From Bacteroidales bacterium (GTDB lineage: Bacteria; Bacteroidota; Bacteroidia; Bacteroidales; VadinHA17): DNA of 43,576 nucleotides. Where the stretch lies: the NCBI GenBank assembly GCA_003141415.1, contig PLLX01000076.1, positions 1 to 43,576 on the forward strand. The letters are read 5' to 3'. The notes beneath the pieces were generated by a model. The model did no database searches and was not told the origin of the DNA. It saw only the letters and a program-made list of their open reading frames with translations. The position numbers and the translations under genes were made by a program. Positions 8,274-15,987 of the stretch are shown one piece after another (the stretch's first letter is position 1; the number at the start of each line of letters is the position of its first letter).

Positions 8274-9619
8274 CCTTTTTGTAAAAATTCACATGATTTG
8301 AATTCATCGCTTATTTTAATATAAGTGATATCAATTTTGTTTTTAACCCATTTATCAAATACATCCGCCCTCTCCTTAACCATAGCATCATCATACAGGC
8401 TCTGATAATCATCTTTCAGGTTTGCTGAGTGTGCCGGTAATACATTGTCTAGCTTAACTATCCTGAACACCTCATTATTATTCTCATCAGTGGTTTTAAA
8501 AGGATCAGATATCTCCCCAACCTTCATGTCCCTTATTTTTACATACATCTCCGGGTTTAATTCTTCAAGCGTGAACCATGTGATTCGAGAGGAAGGATTT
8601 GTACTTACTAATTTACCTCCATTGATCTTGCTGTCTTTGTGAGTAGAGAAGCGCAATGCAGCTGTTTCAAACTTCATACTGTCTTTCCTGATCAGATTGG
8701 CCAGGCTGTCGAGTCTTGCCATTGCTTTAGTTGCCTGTTCAGGTTTTACTTTCGGTCTGATAAGAATATGACGAGTATTAACCATATCACCTTTACGATC
8801 GATTAGTTGAATAATATGAAAGCCATATTTGCTTTCAACAATTTTAGAGACAGTATTTTTTGTAAGACTGAAGGCAGCATCAGCATATGGCTTTTCAAGT
8901 TCACCCCTTACACGGAATCCTATTTCTCCTCCGGCTTTCGCCGATTCGGTATCTTCAGAGTACATAATTGCCAGAACATTGAAACTCTTGCCTGCAAGAA
9001 TCTGACTTCTGATGTCAAGAAGCTTCTGACGGGCTTCAGCTTTATTATCTTCATTGTCGGGCGGGTCAGCCTGAATAATACTTATTTCATATTTTGCAGG
9101 AACAACTGGCAGACTGTCCTTAGGAAGAGAATTATAAAACTTTTTTAAGGCAACAGGTGTAATTGTGATATTCTTGGCAATCTTGCTCTGGACTTCCCCT
9201 ACAACTTGTTGTTCTATAAGGGTTTTCTTAATATCCCTCTTGATTTCAAGCATGCTCTTTTTAAAGTACGTTATAAGGGCCTCTTCACTTCCTGCCGTTC
9301 TTATAGCGTCATTCATCCTCATGTTCAGGTCACCTTCCACTGCATCATCTGTAACCGTTATACTATCAATCCTGGCCTGATCCATAAAGAGCTTTGACAC
9401 AAGCATCTGCTGGAGTATCCTGCATGTGAGTTGATCGACAGGAGTCTTATCCCCGTTTCTTCTCTGATCTGAAATCGTATTCTCCAGGTCAGAAAGATAG
9501 ATAACTTCATTCCCGACAATAGCTGCTACTGATTCAACTAGTACTTGAGAATTAGCAATAAATACTCCTGGCAGAAACAAACATATCAGTGTCAGGCAAA
9601 ATTTCAATTTTCTTTTCAT
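8261..9619 (-). CDS. SurA-like periplasmic peptidyl-prolyl isomerase
   Basis: From the ATG at 9619 the product is 452 residues with a signal peptide ending near IANSQ. An N-terminal SurA-type chaperone region (VESVAAIVGNEVIYLSDLE...) is followed by two parvulin-type rotamase segments; their signatures are AKAGGEIGFRVRGELEKPYADAAFSL with YGFHIIQLIDRKG, and RHILIRPKV. It is predicted to escort outer-membrane proteins through the periplasm. The open frame reaches upstream to 9706, but that would overlap the preceding gene by 74 bases and place a long extension before the signal peptide, so the internal ATG is preferred. Confidence 0.9.
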   Translation of the reverse strand: MKRKLKFCLTLICLFLPGVFIANSQVLVESVAAIVGNEVIYLSDLENTISDQRRNGDKTPVDQLTCRILQQMLVSKLFMDQARIDSITVTDDAVEGDLNMRMNDAIRTAGSEEALITYFKKSMLEIKRDIKKTLIEQQVVGEVQSKIAKNITITPVALKKFYNSLPKDSLPVVPAKYEISIIQADPPDNEDNKAEARQKLLDIRSQILAGKSFNVLAIMYSEDTESAKAGGEIGFRVRGELEKPYADAAFSLTKNTVSKIVESKYGFHIIQLIDRKGDMVNTRHILIRPKVKPEQATKAMARLDSLANLIRKDSMKFETAALRFSTHKDSKINGGKLVSTNPSSRITWFTLEELNPEMYVKIRDMKVGEISDPFKTTDENNNEVFRIVKLDNVLPAHSANLKDDYQSLYDDAMVKERADVFDKWVKNKIDITYIKISDEFKSCEFLQKGWLK

Positions 9620-9632
9620 CATTATTATTATA

Positions 9633-10481
9633 TCAATATATCTTAAAACTATTCTCTTTAAGCGCATCATTATAAATTCCATTCTCAAGTGATTGAATAA
9701 ATTCAAATCTTCTGGAATTCCAGATAATTCTCTTTATATCATCTTTGACATATTCAAATGGAGCAAGAGAAGACCTTAATCTGTAATCCCGAATCGAAAC
9801 AAGATATAATGAAGTGGAATCACGTGTTTCCAAAAAAGTGTTTCTTTTCAGGAAATTCTCTTCATTTTCAATATTCTGCTGTAGTTCAACCGAAAGCTTG
9901 TCCATTGGAACCCATTCTTCATTAAAATCATCGAACTTTTCAGCAAACTGGTAGCAATAACTTTCCAGTTGCTGAAGATCGTTATGATCACTTGAGCGTG
10001 CAAGTGACCTTATTTTATCGAGATCAGGAGTTTCCAACGGTATTTTTATGAAAAGAGCTTTTACTATATTTGAACTTAGGACAAAACTATTTTCGTTGGC
10101 GGCATAATAATTCTCAAGTTCTGAATCAGTCAGTACTGTATCCAGTTTTTCAAGAATCATTTGTCGCTGATACTGATAGATTACCAGATTTGACCGCGTT
10201 TCCTCGAGTTGTTTAGCTATTTCATCTTTTATTGAAGGAGTTAGATTATCTTCAGCTTTCTGCAATAAAAGTTCTCTTTTGGCCCATTTATTAATATAAT
10301 TCTGAAACAAAGCTACGGAGTCAGCCTCATTTATCCCTCGCTGAATAAGCTTTGGCATTTCATCATAATAGAGAACAACTTTACCAACTTGCGCAACAGG
10401 CATTCTTTTAGCCTGGTTATTGTTATTTTTACAACCCGCTAAAAGGAGAAGACTACATATTATGACAATTGATTTATTCAC
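9633..10481 (-). CDS. SurA_N-like periplasmic lipoprotein, no visible rotamase domain
   Basis: A 282-residue protein with a short lipoprotein signal (LLLLAGC, Cys17). The body begins PVAQVGKVVLYYDEMPKLIQRG, like the start of SurA/PpiC chaperone modules, and continues as a mostly helical region. I see no parvulin signature (no HILI/GYHII-type motifs), so it is probably a chaperone-only relative of its two neighbours. It overlaps the preceding gene by 8 bases and is followed 13 bases later by the SurA-like start, consistent with translational coupling. Confidence 0.75.
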   Translation of the reverse strand: MNKSIVIICSLLLLAGCKNNNNQAKRMPVAQVGKVVLYYDEMPKLIQRGINEADSVALFQNYINKWAKRELLLQKAEDNLTPSIKDEIAKQLEETRSNLVIYQYQRQMILEKLDTVLTDSELENYYAANENSFVLSSNIVKALFIKIPLETPDLDKIRSLARSSDHNDLQQLESYCYQFAEKFDDFNEEWVPMDKLSVELQQNIENEENFLKRNTFLETRDSTSLYLVSIRDYRLRSSLAPFEYVKDDIKRIIWNSRRFEFIQSLENGIYNDALKENSFKIY

Positions 10482-12441
10482 TTTTCAATTTCTTCTTCAC
10501 TTCATCGAATATCAAATTATCAATCTTAACGCTATATTTTTTATTTAATTGTCTTGTCCATTCACTCTCAAGTAACTCCTGATATCCCGTCATCACTTCT
10601 CCCTGTACTTCATCAAATTTCAAAGGGGATGGCTCCATTACTCTTTTGATCAGGATAATTGACGGATAACTGCCATTGGTGAAAGAATGTGAGCCACTTA
10701 CCCATTCAATTTTATCAATTTCAGGATTATCGCCTTTAAACCATGTGCCATATTTAATGATAAGCAATGTATCATTAAGTTTATTGAATTTTTTGAGGAG
10801 AAGGTCATCCAAATCAGGTTTCTGAGAATATTTTTTGAATGCTGCTGCTAATAAATTCTCTCCGTCAGCTGATTTAAGTGTATAAATCTTTGCCTCAATT
10901 CCTCTTCGCGACAACCAGTTTTTTTTATGCTCGTCATAATAACGGTGAAGTCCTGACGAATCATTACTCACCCTGTTCCATACATTTTTTTCCGATATTT
11001 CAAAAAGAAGCATCCCGTCGTGGAATTCGTTCATAAGGTACCTGAATTCCGGATATTTCTTTTCGAGAACTGAATTCTCATAACTAATCATATGATCAGA
11101 TACTCTGGTGTCAATTAATCGGTTAATAAATACTGATGAATCTTTTGTGACAACCATTGATCCTCTCTTTTCAATATAATTTGCAAATTCATTATTTGTA
11201 ATATATTGATTTGCAAATGAATACAAATTTCCATCAGGAATAGAAGTCCGATCGTATTTTTTTAATCCCTGTATTACCAGCGTATCGGTGTGAATTACAA
11301 ACCAGTTATAGGCATTCTGGTTAATCTGGAAATTATATTCTTTTTTTAATTTCTCGACAAATGATTTTTTACTTATGGAGTTGAGATATGACTGATTGAT
11401 TTTACTTTCGAGAAATGATCTTGATTCTTCAAAAGTACCAGGTGCCTTTTTATCCAGGAGTTTAATAATATGCCATCCGTAAAGTGTGTGAATCGGTTTT
11501 GTATACTTACCGGTATCTGTAATTGCAAATGCTGCCTCTGAAAAATCGCTTATAATTTCGCCTGTTCCAAACCACTCAAGTTCACCTCCTTTTACAGCTG
11601 ATTCTTTATGATCGGAGTACTTTTTCGCGAGTTCGGCGAATGAAGTTCCTTCCTGTAACATTTCATAAATGTTATTTATCTCATCTTCAGCCTTTTTAGC
11701 TTCTTTCTCATCAGTACCTGGTGAGACAGCCTTCATTATGTGTGCTACTTTTATCCTGCCTTTTGAAGGACGTTTATCTGTTACCTTAATAATATGATAT
11801 CCGTAGGGTGTCCTCACTGGCATTGAAACAGCACCTTTCTTCAGGGCATATGCAGCATCCTCAAACGGCATTATCATCTGAAAGACCGAAAAATAGCCAA
11901 GGTTTCCTCCGTTTATTTTCACCGATTTATCATCAGAAGTTCCCCGCGCAACACTTTCGAAAGGTTCGCCTTTAATTATTCTTTCCCTGACATCGAGGGC
12001 TTTTTGCCATGTTTTCAACGTATCTTCATGAGAAGCTTCCTGTGGCATAGCAATCAGAATATGCCAGGTGTTTATTTCAGTTAATGATCTCTGGTATGCT
12101 TTTTGTAAGAGTTTTTCCTTAGATTGAGTGTCGGTGAGATAATTCTGTGCCAGCTGGTTCCGGTAGCCATTCAGCTCATTCCTGAATGATCTTGTAGTGT
12201 CGTAACCTTCACCGAGAGCGTCAGCTACTTTAAGTTTGAAAACTATAAATTGCTGCAGATAGCTGTCGATATCCAATGTTTTTCCTGGCTCAGCACTTTT
12301 TTTATACATCCTGACAAATTCTCCTGCCTGTATCTTGTTTCCATCTACAGTCATCAATATTTTAGAATTCAAATCCTGTGCCTGGTTTACAACCGGGAAC
12401 AGAAATAACATAATGATTAAATAAGATAATCTGATCTTCAT
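10474..12441 (-). CDS. Periplasmic peptidyl-prolyl isomerase with two parvulin domains
   Basis: About 655 residues from the ATG at 12441, chosen because it begins a normal signal peptide (MKIRLSYLIIMLFLFP...); an ATG at 12468 would overlap the guaB stop by 8 bases. Two rotamase domains are visible: NTWHILIAMP ... GGNLGYFSVFQMIMPFEDAAY ... YGYHIIKVTDKRP, then KVAHIMKAV ... KGGELEWFGTGEIISDFSEAAF ... YGWHIIKLLDKKA. A long C-terminal region with no recognised domain follows. The second gene of the guaB operon, it should act on outer-membrane protein folding together with the two genes after it. Confidence 0.9.
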   Translation of the reverse strand: MKIRLSYLIIMLFLFPVVNQAQDLNSKILMTVDGNKIQAGEFVRMYKKSAEPGKTLDIDSYLQQFIVFKLKVADALGEGYDTTRSFRNELNGYRNQLAQNYLTDTQSKEKLLQKAYQRSLTEINTWHILIAMPQEASHEDTLKTWQKALDVRERIIKGEPFESVARGTSDDKSVKINGGNLGYFSVFQMIMPFEDAAYALKKGAVSMPVRTPYGYHIIKVTDKRPSKGRIKVAHIMKAVSPGTDEKEAKKAEDEINNIYEMLQEGTSFAELAKKYSDHKESAVKGGELEWFGTGEIISDFSEAAFAITDTGKYTKPIHTLYGWHIIKLLDKKAPGTFEESRSFLESKINQSYLNSISKKSFVEKLKKEYNFQINQNAYNWFVIHTDTLVIQGLKKYDRTSIPDGNLYSFANQYITNNEFANYIEKRGSMVVTKDSSVFINRLIDTRVSDHMISYENSVLEKKYPEFRYLMNEFHDGMLLFEISEKNVWNRVSNDSSGLHRYYDEHKKNWLSRRGIEAKIYTLKSADGENLLAAAFKKYSQKPDLDDLLLKKFNKLNDTLLIIKYGTWFKGDNPEIDKIEWVSGSHSFTNGSYPSIILIKRVMEPSPLKFDEVQGEVMTGYQELLESEWTRQLNKKYSVKIDNLIFDEVKKKLKSE

Positions 12442-12460
12442 CAGGAGTTGCTGATACCTG

Positions 12461-13942
12461 TTATTCAAATGATTTTCTGCTATAATTAGGAGCTTCCCTG
12501 GTTATGGAAACATCGTGAGGGTGACTTTCTATGATACCAGAGTGTGTGATCCTTACAAATTTTCCTTCTTTTTTGAGAATAGCAATGGTTTTGGCTCCCA
12601 GGTATCCCATTCCGGCTCTTAAACCTCCGGTCATCTGGTAAATTACTTCAGCGAGCGTTCCTTTATATGGCACTCTGGCCTCAATTCCTTCCGGGACAAG
12701 TTTTCTTATATCATCCTCAATATCCTGGAAATATCGGTCTTTTGAACCTTGCTGCATCGCTTCAATTGACCCCATTCCCCTGTATGCTTTAAACTTTCGC
12801 CCGTTGTAGATAATAGTGTCTCCAGGAGATTCTTCAACTCCGGCAAATAGAGATCCGGCCATTATTGAATCGGCTCCAGCTGCAATTGCTTTAATAATAT
12901 CACCCGAATACCTGATTCCGCCATCAGCGATTACGGGAATTCCCGAGCCTTCAATAGCTTTTGCAACATTGTATATAGCAGAGAGTTGTGGTATTCCTAC
13001 TCCTGCAATTATCCTGGTTGTACAGATTGATCCAGGCCCTATCCCTACCTTTACTGCATCGGCACCTTCATCGGCAAGCTTTTTAGCTGCCTCACTGGTA
13101 CCAATATTTCCTGCAATTACCTCGACATCAGGGAAATTTCTTTTTATTTCCTTCAGAATATTAATTACACTTTTTGTATGTGCATGTGCCGTATCGATGG
13201 CTATTGCATCTACACTTGCATTTATCAGAGCTTCAACCCTTTGAAGAGTATCTGAAGCAATACCGACTGCACCGGCCACTCTGAGTCGTCCTTTGTCATC
13301 CTTACAGGAATTCGGACGATCTTTGGTTTTTGTTATGTCTTTATAAGTGATCAGACCCATCAGCTTACCAGAATCATCTATCATCGGAAGTTTTTCTATC
13401 TTATGTTTCTGAAGTATCCGGGCCGCTGCTTCCAGGTTAGTCTGGTGATTTGTGGTGATCAGGCTCGTTGTCATTACTTCTGTTATCTTTCGGGCCCTGT
13501 TATTCTCAAACCTAAGGTCCCTGTTTGTGACAATCCCTTTCAGAATGCCATCTTTGTCAATAACCGGTATGCCACCGATTTTATATTCACTCATTAAATT
13601 CATGGCTTCAGCCACAGTGGCGTCGAGGTTAATAGTTATCGGATCAAAAATCATGACATTTTCAGCCCTCTTGACTCGCTTTACCTGAGCAGCCTGTTTC
13701 TCAATAGACATGTTCTTGTGGATCACACCGATTCCACCCTCCCTGGCAATGGCAATCGCAAGCTCATCTTCTGTTACCGTATCCATGGCAGCAGAGACAA
13801 CAGGCGTATTGATACGAATGTTTCTTGTGAACATGGAGCTGAGGTCAACTTCCCTGGGAAGTACCTCAGAATATGCAGGAACCAAAAGGACATCATCAAA
13901 TGTTAATCCTTCATAAAGTATCTTATCTTTTAAAAATGACAT
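12461..13942 (-). CDS. guaB: Inosine-5'-monophosphate dehydrogenase
   Basis: GuaB oxidises IMP to XMP with NAD+, the first committed step of GMP synthesis. The 493-residue protein has the TIM-barrel start LTFDDVLLVPAYS, two CBS domains between about 95 and 205, and the active-site loop GSICTTR with catalytic Cys307. The DGGIRYSGDIIKA phosphate-binding strand and the YRGMGS flap region follow. Length is standard. It is the first gene of a five-gene minus-strand run whose other members are envelope chaperones; the link is probably one of genome organisation rather than function. Confidence 0.98.
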   Translation of the reverse strand: MSFLKDKILYEGLTFDDVLLVPAYSEVLPREVDLSSMFTRNIRINTPVVSAAMDTVTEDELAIAIAREGGIGVIHKNMSIEKQAAQVKRVKRAENVMIFDPITINLDATVAEAMNLMSEYKIGGIPVIDKDGILKGIVTNRDLRFENNRARKITEVMTTSLITTNHQTNLEAAARILQKHKIEKLPMIDDSGKLMGLITYKDITKTKDRPNSCKDDKGRLRVAGAVGIASDTLQRVEALINASVDAIAIDTAHAHTKSVINILKEIKRNFPDVEVIAGNIGTSEAAKKLADEGADAVKVGIGPGSICTTRIIAGVGIPQLSAIYNVAKAIEGSGIPVIADGGIRYSGDIIKAIAAGADSIMAGSLFAGVEESPGDTIIYNGRKFKAYRGMGSIEAMQQGSKDRYFQDIEDDIRKLVPEGIEARVPYKGTLAEVIYQMTGGLRAGMGYLGAKTIAILKKEGKFVRITHSGIIESHPHDVSITREAPNYSRKSFE

Positions 13943-14045
13943 CAGAAGAGATTTTAAGTTTTTGATGGCGCAAATTACGAAAAAAAACAGAACTCATAAA
14001 AAATCTCTTTCATTTAACCTTCATAAAAAATTGAATAACAGTTAT

Positions 14046-14053
14046 TACATTTG
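14046..14053 (+). promoter_or_regulatory. Possible -7 box for recQ
   Basis: TACATTTG fits TAnnTTTG. A -33 TTG at the right distance is not obvious; a TTG at 14031 is too close. Transcription would start near 14060, so the in-frame GTG at 14060 is unlikely to be used and the ATG at 14072 is favoured. Confidence 0.35.
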
Positions 14054-14071
14054 TAGATAGTGCAATCTGTA

Positions 14072-15982
14072 ATGAATATTGAACCATATAAACAGATTTT
14101 AACAAAATACTGGGGATTCACCTCATTTAAACCGTTACAGGAAGAGATAATAAGATCTGTTGCTCAAGGAAGGGATACCCTTGGTCTTATGCCAACCGGT
14201 GGTGGAAAGTCCATTACTTTTCAGGTACCTGCTCTCGCGCAGGAGGGAATCTGTCTGGTAATAACTCCTTTGATTGCCCTGATGAAAGATCAGGTAAATC
14301 GTCTTAATGATCTGGAAATAAAATCTATAGCAATACATTCAGGAATGTCCGGTGAAGAGATAGATAATGCTCTTGAAAATTGCATCTTTGGAGATTATAA
14401 GTTCATGTATGTTTCCCCCGAAAGAATTTCGACAAGGATATTTCAGGCTAAGGTAACACGACTTAATCTATCGCTGGTGGCAATAGATGAAGCACATTGT
14501 ATTTCCCAATGGGGATACGACTTCAGACCATCATACCTGAAGATTGCATCACTGAGAGATCATATTTCCGAAAAAGTTCCGTTCCTGGCCCTTACAGCAT
14601 CAGCGACTCCTCAGGTAATTGAGGATATAATGAAGAAGCTGGCCTTCAGGGAAAAGAATGTTCTCAAAACCAGTTTCGACAGGAAAAATATTTCCTACCT
14701 GGTGCGGAAAGTAGAAGAGAAAGGTAATTACCTTATCAAAACCCTGCAAAAAATAAAAGGAAGCGGCATTGTGTACGTCAGAAGCAGAAAAAGATGCAAA
14801 GAGGTTGCCGAACTTTTAGTGGCTAATGGTATAAGTGCCGACTTCTATCACGCCGGATTGACGGATGATCTTCGTGACAAAAAACAAGCATCATGGACAA
14901 TAGGAGAGACCCGCGTAATTATTGCCACGAATGCTTTCGGAATGGGTATCGATAAATCTGAAGTAAGATTCGTAATTCACTGGGATATACCTGATTCTAT
15001 TGAGAGTTATTTTCAGGAGAGCGGAAGGGCCGGCAGGGATGGAAAACCTGCCTTCGCAGTTCTTTTGTACACACCTGCGGACAAAACCCGCCTGAGAGAT
15101 ACAATCAGAAAGAAGTTTCCCCCAATTGAAAAAATCAAAGACACTTACGAGGCATTATGCAATTATCTCCAGGTTCCGCTAGGTTCGGGGAAAGACAATG
15201 TTTTTGATTTCAATATGTATGATTTAGTGGCAAAATACAGGTTGCCGGTTATCGAAACCTATAACAGTCTTCAGTTCCTTCAGAGAGAAGGTTACATGGA
15301 ATTCACCGAAGAAATAAATAATCCTTCAAGGGTACATTTTATTGTCAGTCGCGATGATCTGTATAAATTCCAGGTAGCAAACGAATCATTCGACGGATTT
15401 ATTAAACTTCTTCTGAGATCCTATACCGGGATGTTCAGCGAATTTGTTCCTGTCAATGAAGAAGCGCTTTCCCGAAAATCAGCTGCAACACGCGACACTA
15501 TATATCAATATCTTGTGAAATTGTCCTCATTGAATATTATCCGGTATATTCCCGGTAAAAAGACAGCACTCGTAATTTTTACCGAAGAAAGACTGGTAAG
15601 AAAAGCTTTAATGATCTCACCAGATAATTATCTTCATGTAAAGGAAAAATATGAGATCAGGTTAAATAAAATGATTGAATATGCAGATTCGGACGAACAT
15701 TGCAGGTCAGTATATCTGCTAAATTATTTTGGGGAAGAGTCCGACCGGTGCGGAATCTGTGACGTATGTCGGGAGAGGAATGAGCTGGACCTGAGCAAGT
15801 ATGAATTTGATCTGATTCTTGAAGAGATAAAAAGTATTCTGAGTGAAAGGAATCCTGATGCAGAAGAACTTGTTAAACAGATTGATTATCCCGAAGACAG
15901 GGTCATCAAAGTGATCCGCTGGCTTCTCGACCATAATAAGATAGTTCAGGATAAGGATCATAAGCTTAGCTGGAAATCCTGA
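14072..15982 (+). CDS. recQ: ATP-dependent DNA helicase RecQ
   Basis: A RecQ-family 3'-5' helicase of 636 residues. Motif 0 (F.SFKPLQEEII), Walker A PTGGGKS at 41-47, DEAH at 139-142 followed by CISQWGYDFRPSY, and FQESGRAGRDG (motif VI) are intact. The RQC zinc-binding region shows four cysteines (HC...CGICDVC, about 549-572). A winged-helix segment follows, but there is no obvious C-terminal HRDC domain, so this is a shorter RecQ form. It acts in recombination and fork repair. It is divergent from guaB and convergent with the dehydrogenase gene, the two stop codons lying 6 bases apart. Confidence 0.95.
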   Translation: MNIEPYKQILTKYWGFTSFKPLQEEIIRSVAQGRDTLGLMPTGGGKSITFQVPALAQEGICLVITPLIALMKDQVNRLNDLEIKSIAIHSGMSGEEIDNALENCIFGDYKFMYVSPERISTRIFQAKVTRLNLSLVAIDEAHCISQWGYDFRPSYLKIASLRDHISEKVPFLALTASATPQVIEDIMKKLAFREKNVLKTSFDRKNISYLVRKVEEKGNYLIKTLQKIKGSGIVYVRSRKRCKEVAELLVANGISADFYHAGLTDDLRDKKQASWTIGETRVIIATNAFGMGIDKSEVRFVIHWDIPDSIESYFQESGRAGRDGKPAFAVLLYTPADKTRLRDTIRKKFPPIEKIKDTYEALCNYLQVPLGSGKDNVFDFNMYDLVAKYRLPVIETYNSLQFLQREGYMEFTEEINNPSRVHFIVSRDDLYKFQVANESFDGFIKLLLRSYTGMFSEFVPVNEEALSRKSAATRDTIYQYLVKLSSLNIIRYIPGKKTALVIFTEERLVRKALMISPDNYLHVKEKYEIRLNKMIEYADSDEHCRSVYLLNYFGEESDRCGICDVCRERNELDLSKYEFDLILEEIKSILSERNPDAEELVKQIDYPEDRVIKVIRWLLDHNKIVQDKDHKLSWKS

Positions 15983-15987
15983 ATTTA

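Noticed and set aside
12816-13244. 142-codon plus-strand frame
   Set aside because: Antisense to guaB and low in complexity (Pro/Ala/Ile rich); a shadow of a well-conserved gene.
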